DNA from: Melampsora larici-populina 98AG31
Lineage: Eukaryota > Basidiomycota > Pucciniomycetes > Pucciniales > Melampsoraceae
DNA: 64,000 bases
NCBI RefSeq assembly: GCF_000204055.1
Contig: NW_006768766.1
Coordinates: forward strand, 1,086,706-1,150,705
Direction of reading: 5' to 3'
Below the pieces are notes generated by a model. It had not been told where the DNA came from. It did not search any database and worked only from the letters and a program-made list of their open reading frames with translations. Positions 1-9,977 of the stretch are shown here, in pieces (within the stretch, counting starts at the first letter, position 1; every line of letters begins with the position of its first letter). A program made the translations under genes and the position numbers.

Positions 1-1090
1 TACTTTACTGACAATTAATGGGTTCTTTGACAATAGTGGTGACCTAACCCCCAGAGCACCAGCACCGGCCCAAGCAAGTGCTTCTGCATCCGCAACTCCC
101 AAGACACGTCGAGAATTGAATGCCCGCTCACCGTCCCCAGCCCAAGCTAGCGCTTCAGCAGCACCCAAGACTCGTCGTGCATTGGACACTCGTTCACCAG
201 CACCGGCCCAAGCAAGTGCTTCTGCATCTGCGACCCCCAAGAATCGTCGAAACTTGAATGCTCGCTCACCATCCCCGGCCCAAGCTAGTGCCTCAGCAGC
301 CCCCAAGACCCGTCGTAAATTGGACGCTCGGTCACCAGCACCGGCCCAAGCAAGTCCTTCTGCATCTGCGACCCCCAAGAATCGTCGAAACTTGAATGCT
401 CGCTCACCGTCCCCGGCCCAACCCAGCGCTTCAGCAGCCCCCAAGACCCGTCGTGCATTAGACACGCGTTCACCAGCGCCAGCACAAGCCAGTGCCTCAG
501 CAACCCCCAAGACGCAATGAGAATATTCCATCACACCTTTATCTTAGATGGAATTTCGCGGTAATAGATTGGCAGGTTTAATTTTCACCATAGAGTATGA
601 ATGCGTTTTCTTCCAAAGATGTATATTACAACTTAATTGTGCTTAACATGCGTCTGATTTGAAGAAACTTGCATATATCATAAACCATTTACTTGATTTC
701 TGCCAAGTCCTTCTCCGTCAGGATCTTCACACTAAGAGCATATTCCCCCCTCCTGATCCTCTCTCAGCTTTTGTTCGGGGATATCTCCCATAGCTATATC
801 ATGCCTTGCTTGACTTGTACCTCTGCATGGGAACCGTTTGCATACCTACAAAATGTGTTCACCTCCCAGTACATATGCATTTTCCCAGCAGCACAATTTG
901 AACTTTTCACGGCTCCAAGTAATCTCACTGATTCATCGAAGTAGACTCGCTCTCACATTTTGCAAACTCGACATCTGATCTGTTGATGTTGGGTGAAAGG
1001 ACTTCTACCTCTAGTCCTCCGCATCAACCAAACCAAGTTACAAATCCTTCCCTTGAGTTTTATAGTGGCTTTGCCACATCATATGTGTCA
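1..1090 (+). repeat. Left copy of a segmental duplication
   Basis: The intron end, coding exon and about 570 bp of 3' flank match 36860-37932 in the same orientation. The shared 3' flank includes the stretch just after the stop (GAATATTCCATCACACC) and a patch around 900-950 (GAACTTTTCACGGCTCCAAG). Similarity fades near 1090. The duplicated block appears to resume after the retrotransposon, at about 9490-9860, matching about 40800-41170. Positions 521-1240 hold no gene. Confidence 0.7.
37..520 (+). CDS. Secreted Kex2-processed repeat protein, copy 1 (3' exon only)
   Basis: This is the last exon of a repeat protein. The first exon, with start codon and signal peptide, lies left of the window. 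Position 1 falls in the intron, the acceptor AG is at 35-36, and the first base completes a split Ser codon, as in the complete paralogue at 36750-37377. The exon encodes six units, each ending in K-T-R-R or K-N-R-R, followed by a tail ending A-T-P-K-T-Q. Units alternate between 22 residues (core R-S-P-S-P-A-Q) and 24 residues (core R-S-P-A-P-A-Q) and are rich in Ala, Ser and Pro. Regularly spaced dibasic ends are the hallmark of fungal proteins cut by Kex2 into small secreted peptides (for example Rep1 of Ustilago). Function here is unknown; repellent-like surface peptides or apoplastic peptides are possibilities. Stop TGA at 518-520. Confidence 0.75.
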
Positions 1091-1240
1091 AAGCAGACCA
1101 AACAGTGTTCAAATTGTTGAACCCTCTTTTGTCTTTTTCAAATCCTGATCTGAATGAGGACGAAGGAAAGTTGACATATTATTACGGGCAATGTACAACA
1201 GGCTATTTTCAAAATTGGATACATATGGGTTTTGTATGAT

Positions 1241-1453
1241 CCATTCTCTACTCAGTGATATCTTTTTATGTGTGCAGATGTATTGTATTTATTTATTTCT
1301 AATGTTATAGATTTACCAATCTATCAGAGCTAGTAGCCCTATTCAAACCAAAACGACCCATACGAGAGAGGCTGAGGTTTCTTGGGGGGGCCCCTCCGCT
1401 CAAAGGAGAGCTGAGGGGGGTAGGACCACCAGCACTGTAGATGGGGGAGCTCT
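1241..1453 (-). repeat. Split direct repeat B2 of the retrotransposon
   Basis: This 213 bp block starts CCATTCTCTACTCAGTGATA and ends GGGGGAGCTCT. It is repeated at 1968-2180 with no difference visible by eye. It forms the outer (3') terminus of the element. Confidence 0.85.
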
Positions 1454-1690
1454 GAACGGCGGGCTAGGCAAACCCCTCTACAACACTAACAAATAAACAT
1501 ACAAACAAATAGTAGAAGTGGATCAAACCCAAGGAAAGAAAGAAAAAGGGGGGGAACCAAATCAACTACCACAACCAACGTAGCTAGTTAGCGGCCCCAA
1601 AATTCTGACCAATAACTAAATTAACTATAAACCTTCAATCCAACACATACACGACTTCCCACGAGCAGTTTCACACGGGTGGAGGGTGGG

Positions 1691-1967
1691 TTCGAAAAAG
1701 AGAGAGACTGTGAGAGAATAGGATGAGAGCTGTTGTCCAACTGATAGCGTGAGATATCCAGAGGTGAGGGTAAGAGTGGACGCGTGGAAAAAAGGATGAA
1801 AACTTTTTGAGAATCAAATTTCAAACTTCTCATTTTCCACAATGTTGCGTACAGGAAAATGGCAGCTTCAATAGAAGCATATTTTTCCCCGAGAGGCCCT
1901 GATGTGATATCTCATGCTTATCATGGAAAACGGCGGTACCGTCATGCCTTTGGGCACCGCCTACCAT
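1691..1967 (-). repeat. Split direct repeat A2 of the retrotransposon
   Basis: This 277 bp block (plus-strand start TTCGAAAAAGAGAGAG, end CACCGCCTACCAT) is repeated at 9017-9293. One mismatch is visible: GTCATGCC here, GTCGTGCC in A1. The 237 bp between B2 and A2 (1454-1690) is unique in the window. Confidence 0.85.
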
Positions 1968-2180
1968 CCATTCTCTACTCAGTGATATCTTTTTATGTGT
2001 GCAGATGTATTGTATTTATTTATTTCTAATGTTATAGATTTACCAATCTATCAGAGCTAGTAGCCCTATTCAAACCAAAACGACCCATACGAGAGAGGCT
2101 GAGGTTTCTTGGGGGGGCCCCTCCGCTCAAAGGAGAGCTGAGGGGGGTAGGACCACCAGCACTGTAGATGGGGGAGCTCT
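1968..2180 (-). repeat. Split direct repeat B1 of the retrotransposon
   Basis: Internal copy of B (see 1241-1453). It directly abuts A2 at 1967/1968, recreating the circle junction. The stretch from 2181 to 2365 between B1 and the recombinase end has no ORF of interest. Confidence 0.85.
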
Positions 2181-2365
2181 TCCCCTTGACTCGGGGCATC
2201 GTCCTGAGCCTGAGAAAGCCCATCTACGGTGACCAGTGTCAAAAGCAATCTGAGAACGAACTTCTTGAATAAAACTTTCCCCAAAAAAAACCTCCTAAAT
2301 TCCAAAATTAACCTCAAATTGTGTGATCAAAGTTGCGATGCAAGCCTCAGTACAATTACTTCCCA

Positions 2366-4497
2366 CTAAATACATAGTTCTTGCAAAAGTTTAACCAACT
2401 TTTCTAACTCTTCCGTGTCATATTCTCGTATATAAAGTTTATAGGCCTTCGACTTCCATCGGCCTACTGCGACAATTTCTTCTAGCGGTATATCTAAATT
2501 CCACCGTAGGGAAGCACCACCCACCCTGAACAAGTGGCCGGTAAGTTTGACACCCGCTCTTGTTTTCCAAACACTTTCAAATATTTTTTGACAACGATTC
2601 TTAGTCAGGCATACACGCTTCCCGTTCAACGGATACAAGAATAAAGGTTCGTCCTCTGTCGCTCCCGTACTGCTAATAAGTCGCCAAACTTCACTAACAG
2701 GGTCTAGGAGTGATGACTGGTGTTGACAATGAATTTCTTGTACCTCTCCAACGACAGCAGTTTTGGCTTCCCTAATCCAAATCCTCAAGAATTTATTGTC
2801 TGGTTCCCAAATAACGTCTTTCACCTTTACTTGATCGACTTTCATTGATGATTTTAACAACTCGCCTAACCGAGCCATACCCTAGAAGGCGATCAGCGCA
2901 ACTCACAGGGGCAAAAATTGATGCTCACAACTATGTGAGCGTTGAAATTTTCCTGTTTTGTTCCCATTTGTTTCCCATTTGTTTCCAATTTGTTTCCAAT
3001 TTGTTTCCCATTTGTTTCCCTTTTCTTTCTGTTTGTCAGCTGATTACGTGATCATCAGGAACTGAGCAGACAAACTAAGCCTTCCTCAGCATTTATTCCT
3101 GAGCAAAGAAGTCTGAGGAAGGGCTGATCCTGAGCGGCATTCCCTGGTTCAGTAAGCTCCAAGGGATGCCACCAATGTATAGCTTAGGGGCTGAGCTGAA
3201 CTGAGTATTCCCTTAGCTAAGTCTCTGAAGTATCCCCCAGATGGATCACAGAGCGCCAAGCTTGCCTCAAGCTTGATGGCTCCGGAATGAAGCCTGAGGC
3301 CCGTCTGCTCGTTCAACTGAGCTGCTCAGTTATTCCTCAGGGGCATCCCTGAGATCAGGAGGATCCGGAGGATTTCACTGCTCATTGGATGAGGGCCTGC
3401 TCAGCTAGTCCTCAGGGGCATTCCTGGCCGGATCAGAAGGATCCAAAGGATGTCACTGAGTATTAGCTGAGGGGCTGCTCAGTTGATCTCAGCCCCTCAG
3501 TGTGAAAAACTTTATCCGGGGATATCACTGAGGATTAGCTGAGCAATGAGCAGACGGGATGACGCTTTTATCAGGCTTCATTCCTTGGCAAGGAAGTCTG
3601 AGAAAAGTCCGGCCCATCAGTGATCCAGTCAGGGGATGCTACTGAGTATTTGCTGAGCAGCTCAAATGGGACGCCCCTGGGCAGGCTTCTTCACTGAAAA
3701 ATGAAGCCTCAGGAAGGTATAGTTCATGTGCTCATCTTCATTTTGAACAAATTGCTGAGTATTCAGTGCCTCATGAGCTGATCCTGAGTACTCATCGGGA
3801 ATCAGTTATTGCTCATCCAAGATGGAAATGAGCCTTCTCAATAAATGTCAAGTAAAATATGAGAACCACAGGATGATCACCTGAACACAAACAAGATTGT
3901 GAATTGAATCAATCTGAAAGAAAATGAATCTTTTTTGGAGAATTCCAAAAATTCTACAACGCTCACATGTATGTGAGTATCTATTTTGGCCCCTGTGACT
4001 GTGTAAGCAACCTGACTTTCCAAATCACCGCCTGCTAAACCTTCTAGCAACATAAACAGATGTTTGATCATCACCGGATTCTTCGGTACCTTGGGTGCTT
4101 TTAGAAGTTCGAGTTTTGCTGCCGTTCGTAAAATACACTCGACTCTTGGCATCACAGTATGGGGATAGTCGTAGTTATGAAATAAGTGCCACGCCTTTAT
4201 CCCGGACAGGTAAGTTCGGACCGTGGACGACTTTATCGGCAGTGTCCCTTGAGTGAAATTGTCTTCGACCAGAGGAGGGCTTGCCCACACAACGAACTCA
4301 CACAGAACTAGAGGGTCGATCGGCAATAACAAGTGTCGAGGTACGTGTTTTTCAAGTGCGAAAACTAGTAATTTTGAGACTGCCGCATTATAATGTTTTA
4401 AAGTCGAAGTTGACCAACTTCCACTTATGATATAGGCCTTGACACGATCAGTCGACGAAGAGTCTACACCATCTTGACCTCTCAAGAATTCCATCAA
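2366..4497 (-). pseudogene. Retrotransposon tyrosine recombinase, split by an insertion and carrying a stop
   Basis: The N-terminal half (4497 down to 4001, about 165 residues) is the SAM-like core-binding domain. The C-terminal half (2878-2366) is the catalytic domain, with the first catalytic Arg in A-R-L-G-E-L, the H-x-x-R box (H-L-F-R) and the Tyr in Y-I-R-E-Y. A 1094 bp CACTA-like element (2904-3997) sits between them. Removing it with one ACT target copy restores the reading frame exactly (Q-V-A-Y-T-V-A-L-I-A-F), followed by an in-frame TAG at 2882-2884 and then G-M-A-R-L-G. The gene is therefore broken twice. The family would cut and join the circular cDNA during integration. Confidence 0.85.
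2904..3997. mobile_element. Non-autonomous CACTA-like DNA transposon inserted in the recombinase gene
   Basis: The terminal inverted repeats begin CACAGGGGC and continue for about 40 bp (left end 2904-2943, right end 3956-3997) with few mismatches. They are flanked by a 3-bp target duplication ACT (2901-2903 and 3998-4000). A CAC start with 3-bp duplications fits the CACTA/EnSpm superfamily. The 1.1 kb interior has no transposase. It holds short CTGAG/CTCAG-rich repeated motifs (3060-3800) and a run of GTTTCC(C/A)ATTT repeats at 2968-3020. Confidence 0.75.
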
Positions 4498-4756
4498 GGT
4501 TAAAATTTACTGAAGAAACTAATTGTTCGTGTGGTTAAAGTGTAGTATTAGTGGTCTCGAAGGCTCAAGGTAACTCTCTAGAGCCACCTCTGTGAGTGGG
4601 TTATAAACAAAGTACGTGTCTCTCGTACTTTTCTCCCCAATCGGGAGCTGTCAATTTTTTGGTTACAAGGCTTAATTCAACAACGTTAGCACACAATAGA
4701 CTCAATAGCGGCGACTACAAACAACACCTATTTGATCTTTGTTTCAAGTCTATATT

Positions 4757-6517
4757 TCACGTTATCACTTGCTTCACTACAGAGCGCAGATTGATAGGTA
4801 TCTCTATCACTACTTGGTCAACTGAATCGCGCTTCTCTAGGCCTCTCGACAACTTATCAGCCAGATTATCGCCGGACTTGACTCTTACTGCAACCAGGTC
4901 TGAATGCAAACTCATCAACAGTTTTTGAATGGCCTTCCACTCGCCATTAACTGCCTGGTCTCCGGATCTCCTTTTTTCGACCGCTGATTGTGAGGTGGTG
5001 TTATTGGTAAGTACGATAAACCTCTTACCACCTACTTCATGGAATTGAGTAATCATAATCATCCCCAGGCGAATTGCGACAGTTTCGGCCCATGCTATAT
5101 TCTTTGTAACTTTCCCTTCGACCGGCAAGTTCCATCCTTCTTCCAGTACAAACTGAGCCCAATTAGCGCCAATCAGCACTCCTATCCCCGTGAGTGATGC
5201 ATCTCCAACCCATTCCAAATCGATGGGAGTCATATCTGGAATAATTCTTCTACAATCAAACGTTGACAAAGTATTGTTCCATTCTGTCAGGTCTTCGCGA
5301 ACATCTTCTGGTATTTGCCTCTTCGCTGACGGTACCATCCACTGTTTTTTCCACCTCCATAAACTCGGCATATAGCATTGTAAATGTGGAACAATATACG
5401 TTGTGTGAACCAACCTCCCGGTAAGCTTTTCCACGTCTTTCAAGTAGAAGGAGGCTCTAGGAACTAAGAAATCCACCACTTGTTGTAACCGTTCCTGTAA
5501 TTTCTCCTTGGGCAAACGCACCGTCCGTTCTTTGGCATTCCAGATAAAGCCAATGTACCTCTGTTCATCTTCGAAATCGTGAACCTTTTCCGGATTCGAC
5601 GCCACACCCATATCGTTACTTAAGCGTACAATATCTTCGATGGTTGTAGGATTAGACCTTTCTTTAACCAGCAGATTATCGTCAACCCAACGAAATCCAC
5701 ATTCTAACTTGAAGACCTTCACAATGATTTTCCTCCATAGATCTGCCGGTCTACCAAACACTCCACATCCAGCAACTCCCCCGAACTGCACTCTTGTGTC
5801 CATCCACAGCCGATTATAGAGATCTAATATAAATAGATAACGCCACTGCAATGGGTGTGTAGCGATTTGTCTATACGCCTTTTCCCAGTCGAAAAGTGCT
5901 AATACCAAATCGCCGTTGTTGTTCTTGAAAAACATGATTACCACCTTGAAATCGTCCCAATTGGTTTCAAACTCCTTCTTGTCGACGAAACTATTCACCG
6001 AGGGTGTCTCCAAATCGTCATGAGGAAAAGATAAGTCATTTATAATACGAAATGAACCGTTGCCATTGATTACACTACCCATCGGGCTGGACCAAAAAAA
6101 TCCCAACTTTTCATAAACTTCGTCGTGAGTGAAAGGTCCGAAAATCCTTGAAGCTCTTCTTTCTTTCTCTAATGTATTTCTGATTTTTTCTTCTGCCAAC
6201 TTAGCTGACTCATGGTTCTTGGGCGTAAACCACTTCCTTGACCCCATGGTATGTTGAGGAATGCCTTGGTGAAACCCATCTCTGCATCCCTTCAGCACCT
6301 CCTGAGCGTTGTCCTCAATCTTAAACAGGCCAATCAGCAATTCGCACTTGGGTATATTCAAAGCAGACTTTGCCACTTCCCCAGGCCATTTAGGGCAATG
6401 ATTCCTTCCAGAGTTTCTATAGGGAATAACGCGCACTTTCTCACCCCTTTCACAAAGGGGTCTCCCTGGTGCAGGAAATAGTCGTGGAGCCTCTATATCA
6501 CTACTTGCGTTCCGCAA
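4757..6517 (-). CDS. Reverse transcriptase-RNase H of the retrotransposon
   Basis: This is a 586-codon frame. The reverse transcriptase domain occupies roughly residues 110-390, with motif A (L-A-L-F-D-W-E-K-A-Y) and the catalytic box W-V-D-D-N-L-L. RNase H follows (about 430-575), with the first acid in W-V-G-D-A-S and the Glu in A-W-A-E-T-V. The third acidic position reads L-T-N-N-T-T-S, where this family normally has Asp, so RNase H is probably inactive. The end G-D-N-L-A-D-K-L-S-R-G is typical of DIRS/Ngaro RNase H. The upstream border with the Gag frame (6518-6862) has no clear ORF. The start is taken as the first Met and is uncertain because pol may be made by readthrough or frameshift. 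Confidence 0.85.
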   Translation of the reverse strand: MRNASSDIEAPRLFPAPGRPLCERGEKVRVIPYRNSGRNHCPKWPGEVAKSALNIPKCELLIGLFKIEDNAQEVLKGCRDGFHQGIPQHTMGSRKWFTPKNHESAKLAEEKIRNTLEKERRASRIFGPFTHDEVYEKLGFFWSSPMGSVINGNGSFRIINDLSFPHDDLETPSVNSFVDKKEFETNWDDFKVVIMFFKNNNGDLVLALFDWEKAYRQIATHPLQWRYLFILDLYNRLWMDTRVQFGGVAGCGVFGRPADLWRKIIVKVFKLECGFRWVDDNLLVKERSNPTTIEDIVRLSNDMGVASNPEKVHDFEDEQRYIGFIWNAKERTVRLPKEKLQERLQQVVDFLVPRASFYLKDVEKLTGRLVHTTYIVPHLQCYMPSLWRWKKQWMVPSAKRQIPEDVREDLTEWNNTLSTFDCRRIIPDMTPIDLEWVGDASLTGIGVLIGANWAQFVLEEGWNLPVEGKVTKNIAWAETVAIRLGMIMITQFHEVGGKRFIVLTNNTTSQSAVEKRRSGDQAVNGEWKAIQKLLMSLHSDLVAVRVKSGDNLADKLSRGLEKRDSVDQVVIEIPINLRSVVKQVIT

Positions 6518-6862
6518 AACGTACAGTCGGCAAAGGAGAAAGGCACGATATGATCAGAAACTCATTCAAAACCATCAAAGGAACATAGCATAATCACAGA
6601 ATCTGCATTTCAATGGGACAGCGGTTCTAAACTGAAAGGCTTTAGAACATCAGAAAATAAAAACAATCCTAGTGCGGAGGTATAACCCCGACTATCAGTC
6701 CCACTTAAAAATAGTTAAACAAATCAAGAAAAGTAGCGACCGAGGTGGGTATGCGGAACTGTTGGAACGGCAGTGACCTTTACTTCTCTTGGTACGTCAT
6801 AGACTCATTTTAAAAAACAAACTGAGACTGAGCAGGAAATTCATCTGTTAATTTACGACGGC

Positions 6863-8287
6863 TTACTTTGCCTTTCCGTTACTCCCGTATGGCTTTGTGC
6901 CTTTATTATAGTCGCGCTCATCATTTCTGCGATCATCTCTTCTGTCGTCTCTGCGCCAGGAACCTCCTCCTTCGCCTCGACGAGGGTTATCGCTACTCCA
7001 CCGAGCAGGAGGGCTTGGGTCTCTACCACCACCGCCACCATTGAACCAACCGCCACTTCTTCCTCTACCTCGAGTATTGCGACCATTGTTACGCCGATCT
7101 TCAGAGGTGTTCTGGTAATTGACACTACCAGGTCCGTTATAGACCATACCGTTGGCGTGTGACCAAGACCTAGCGTTCGGCTTGCCGCCGTTTTGGTTGT
7201 GTTGATGGAAACCGTGGTTGTTTGGATGGTAAGGCTGATTGTTGATACTACTGCCTTGCATCATTGACGAGTTCGCATTATGATTCGCAGATCCGCTACG
7301 AAGGTCTTCCCCAGTGATTGGGTTCATGTGCTCCTTCGGTCCACCAGTAGCGTAAGGGTTCATATCGGCAAAGGATGGGTGGAAATCATTATAACGCTCA
7401 GTATCTCAAAAGCACTTCCTTTCGATTGACATATTGCGGACAGCCGGGTTAGCAAGGTTCCCATTCGCGTTGCGGATGGTCATGACGGTAGTTCGGATAG
7501 CAATGTCGTAGCGGAAAGCCATAGGCCAGTTCATGTTTTCCTTCATTATCTCCAGAACATTTTGCTTATGGATAACTAACTTATTGGCTAAATCATTATG
7601 GGTGTAATGGCGACAATAAGCTACGAACAAGTCGAATGCGACAACCCATTCTCCGAATGACATTTTCCACTCTACTGGTACATTCATCCCGACATAGGCA
7701 TCCATCAATTTCTCCTTAGCAGTAAGTTGACGAAAGGACTGTTGTAGAAGATCCTGTTGAAGCCAGTGTGTGTTGAAGATAGACAACGGAATATAACCTT
7801 TTACTGCCGTCATCCTAGTGTCAAAATATTTGGACAGGGCGACAAGACCGTTAGTGTTGATACCTTTGTCATCACATATGACTTTAGTTTCTTTCTCGAC
7901 GGCGGTATCGGAAGTAACCGCCGGGGAACTGGTAGGTGTATCTATAGCGTCGTCAATAATACCGACCCACTTGACTGACGATGACTTCTTGGGGTCGGTT
8001 GGTTGGGTATGTGTTTGCGAAGTTGACTTGATGATACCAGATACAGCGTTAACTTGCTTGTGGAGCGGCAAAGTGTTCCTGTTCGCGGTCGAACGTTGAT
8101 TGGACGATACATTAGGAGTATCCGAAGATGAGGTACCTTGAGCCGATGTAACCATAAGACCGTTTGCCTTCAACCAGGAGTGAAAGCCTCTTGGTGGGCT
8201 TACATTAGTACCCGCGACAGTATTACGACGGGCGGGTGAACGATTTTCTGTTATAGCGAATCCGGCCACAGGCGAAATGAAATTCAT
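6863..8287 (-). pseudogene. Gag-like protein of the retrotransposon with one in-frame TGA
   Basis: One continuous frame runs from the Met at 8287 to 6863, interrupted only by TGA at 7406-7408 (reading K-C-F-stop-D-T-E-R-Y). The first part (293 residues) contains a conserved-looking helical block (F-G-E-W-V-V-A-F-D-L-F through N-W-P-M-A-F-R-Y). The second part (7363-6863) is Gly/Arg/Asn-rich with G-G-G-G-G and R-R-D-D-R-R tracts, typical of an RNA-binding tail. A CGA to TGA change would explain the stop. No zinc knuckle was seen. Confidence 0.7.
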
Positions 8288-8407
8288 GGATCAGAACCCA
8301 ATCCGAAACTAGGACATCTCAATATCGAGGCAACATCGTCTGATGGCTACACGAAAAACGTGGCATCGCTAAACTGCGGCAGCACCTGAGGTGGGTAAAC
8401 ATGAAAT

Positions 8408-8863
8408 TTATTGTCGCTTACGTGTCTCAGGGACGTTAACCGAGTCTCTTTCAATCAAACTGTTTGGTTGAGTAGCATCTTTGTTTCGCTCTACCGACAA
8501 GCTTTCGCCGTTGATAGTATCAGTTTCGGTATCCGGGTTGGACGTCGGGTCTTGCTGATTGGCTGACGCGTCATCAGTAGTGGTTGCGTTGGTCGCAGCT
8601 GCAGCCGCAAGGCTTCGGGCGGCTGCATTAGCCCTCGTGTTAACGGTGGACTTCTTCGCGCGTCCTCTACCTCTCCCTCTGGCAGTCGTTGTTGAACGAG
8701 TTCCAGTAGATCCGGAAGTCGAAATCGGTAAGTCTGGCATTTGGACAGTCGACCTATCTTCTGGCGGGACCGAACCTGCTCGGTTGGCGAGCCTCACACT
8801 AGTTCTCCTCACGTGCTCGTTGAACTTTTCCAAGTTTGCTTCTATTCTATTCGGTTCAGACAT
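8408..8863 (-). CDS. Small N-terminal retrotransposon ORF (Gag-like)
   Basis: This 151-codon frame is the first ORF downstream of A1 (9017-9293). It begins M-S-E-P-N-R-I-E and contains a basic G-R-G-R-G-R-A-K-K tract followed by Ala-, Thr- and Asn-rich low complexity. I do not recognise a domain. Its position matches ORF1 of Ngaro-like elements. It could be expressed separately or joined to the following Gag frame; a 120 bp gap lies between them. Confidence 0.55.
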   Translation of the reverse strand: MSEPNRIEANLEKFNEHVRRTSVRLANRAGSVPPEDRSTVQMPDLPISTSGSTGTRSTTTARGRGRGRAKKSTVNTRANAAARSLAAAAATNATTTDDASANQQDPTSNPDTETDTINGESLSVERNKDATQPNSLIERDSVNVPETRKRQ

Positions 8864-9016
8864 GTCGGATTGTCTACGTACTATTGTCTCACAGGATATT
8901 GGAAAATAACACTGTCTGATAAGTCGGATTGATGATTATGCGATAAATCCACTAGCGGAGCGTGATGAATTGGATAGGTGATCAGGATATTGATAAATAT
9001 CACTGCGTAATGTTTT

Positions 9017-9293
9017 TTCGAAAAAGAGAGAGACTGTGAGAGAATAGGATGAGAGCTGTTGTCCAACTGATAGCGTGAGATATCCAGAGGTGAGGGTAAG
9101 AGTGGACGCGTGGAAAAAAGGATGAAAACTTTTTGAGAATCAAATTTCAAACTTCTCATTTTCCACAATGTTGCGTACAGGAAAATGGCAGCTTCAATAG
9201 AAGCATATTTTTCCCCGAGAGGCCCTGATGTGATATCTCATGCTTATCATGGAAAACGGCGGTACCGTCGTGCCTTTGGGCACCGCCTACCAT
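9017..9293 (-). repeat. Split direct repeat A1 of the retrotransposon
   Basis: Outer 5' terminus of the element; 277 bp, see A2 at 1691-1967. Host sequence resumes at 9294. Confidence 0.85.
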
Positions 9294-9977
9294 TCACGTA
9301 TGACAAATTGTTAACGAGAATAAACAAGTTGCAAGGCAACCCCCCATGCCTTATTGGACCACAACCAATCCTCTTCAAGAGAGAAGACTACTTATGTTGG
9401 GATAGATTCTCTCATCGATCACTTTCATAGTTCACGAGCCCTGCGAGGAGTTAGTCACCTGCGCCAAATCGGCAGGTCGGTAAGTTACATCGATCTCTGG
9501 TTCTGACAAATCTGGTGTTCATACGTAAACAGGACTCTGTTCTACAGCATGAGCACGGCAAACTGAGACTGCGAGAATCCCAAAGTCCGAATCCTGGTTG
9601 TCGATCAGATAGCCTGCGTAGTTTCAAAGTCGGGTCTGTGGGCGCGAGAAGTGATGCCGCAAACACTATGAATCGATATATTTCCCCCAAAGCTGACACA
9701 GATTGCTTGTTGGTGACCTAATCGCTACTCTCCGGCCGAGTTACTTTGAAAGAAAGACCCTCAACAGCACCGCAGGCTTGACTGAATGTACAGTTGCAGC
9801 TAACAATATGAAGCACTCTTATTGCCTTCCTTACCGCACGATACCTACATACCCTATTACAGTGTTCCCCTATAGGTGCAGCTTTGCCCTCTGTGTCCAC
9901 GTCAAGGACACTTTTCACTGCACATTTTTTCACATTTTCTATATTCAATCTTTCTTTCATAGCGGTGCTACGCTACC
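9294..9977. other. Flank containing diverged duplicated DNA; upstream region of the RING gene
   Basis: No gene is seen here. About 9490-9860 is similar, with gaps, to 40800-41170; shared landmarks include GCTGACACAGATTGCT, AACAATATGAA versus CACAATATGAA, and CGCACGATACCTACA versus TGCACGATACCTACA. It is the continuation of the segmental duplication beyond the retrotransposon. The last 110 bp, pyrimidine-rich, precede the RING gene start. Confidence 0.5.

Larger units (their letters stand above)
1241..9293 (-). mobile_element. Ngaro/PAT-type tyrosine-recombinase retrotransposon (DIRS order)
   Basis: On the minus strand the order is A1 (9293-9017), Gag-like ORFs, reverse transcriptase-RNase H, tyrosine recombinase, B1 (2180-1968), A2 (1967-1691), a 237 bp spacer, and B2 (1453-1241). 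B1 and A2 abut exactly, so B1-A2 reproduces the B2-A1 junction expected of a circular intermediate. This split-direct-repeat layout is diagnostic of PAT/Ngaro-like elements, which use a tyrosine recombinase in place of a DDE integrase and leave no target duplication. The two A copies (277 bp) differ at one base that I can see, and the B copies (213 bp) look identical, so insertion is recent. The copy carries lesions: an in-frame stop in Gag, a stop and a transposon insertion in the recombinase, and an altered RNase H aspartate. It is probably non-autonomous. It lies within the duplicated segment shared with 36.9-41.2 kb. Confidence 0.85.
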
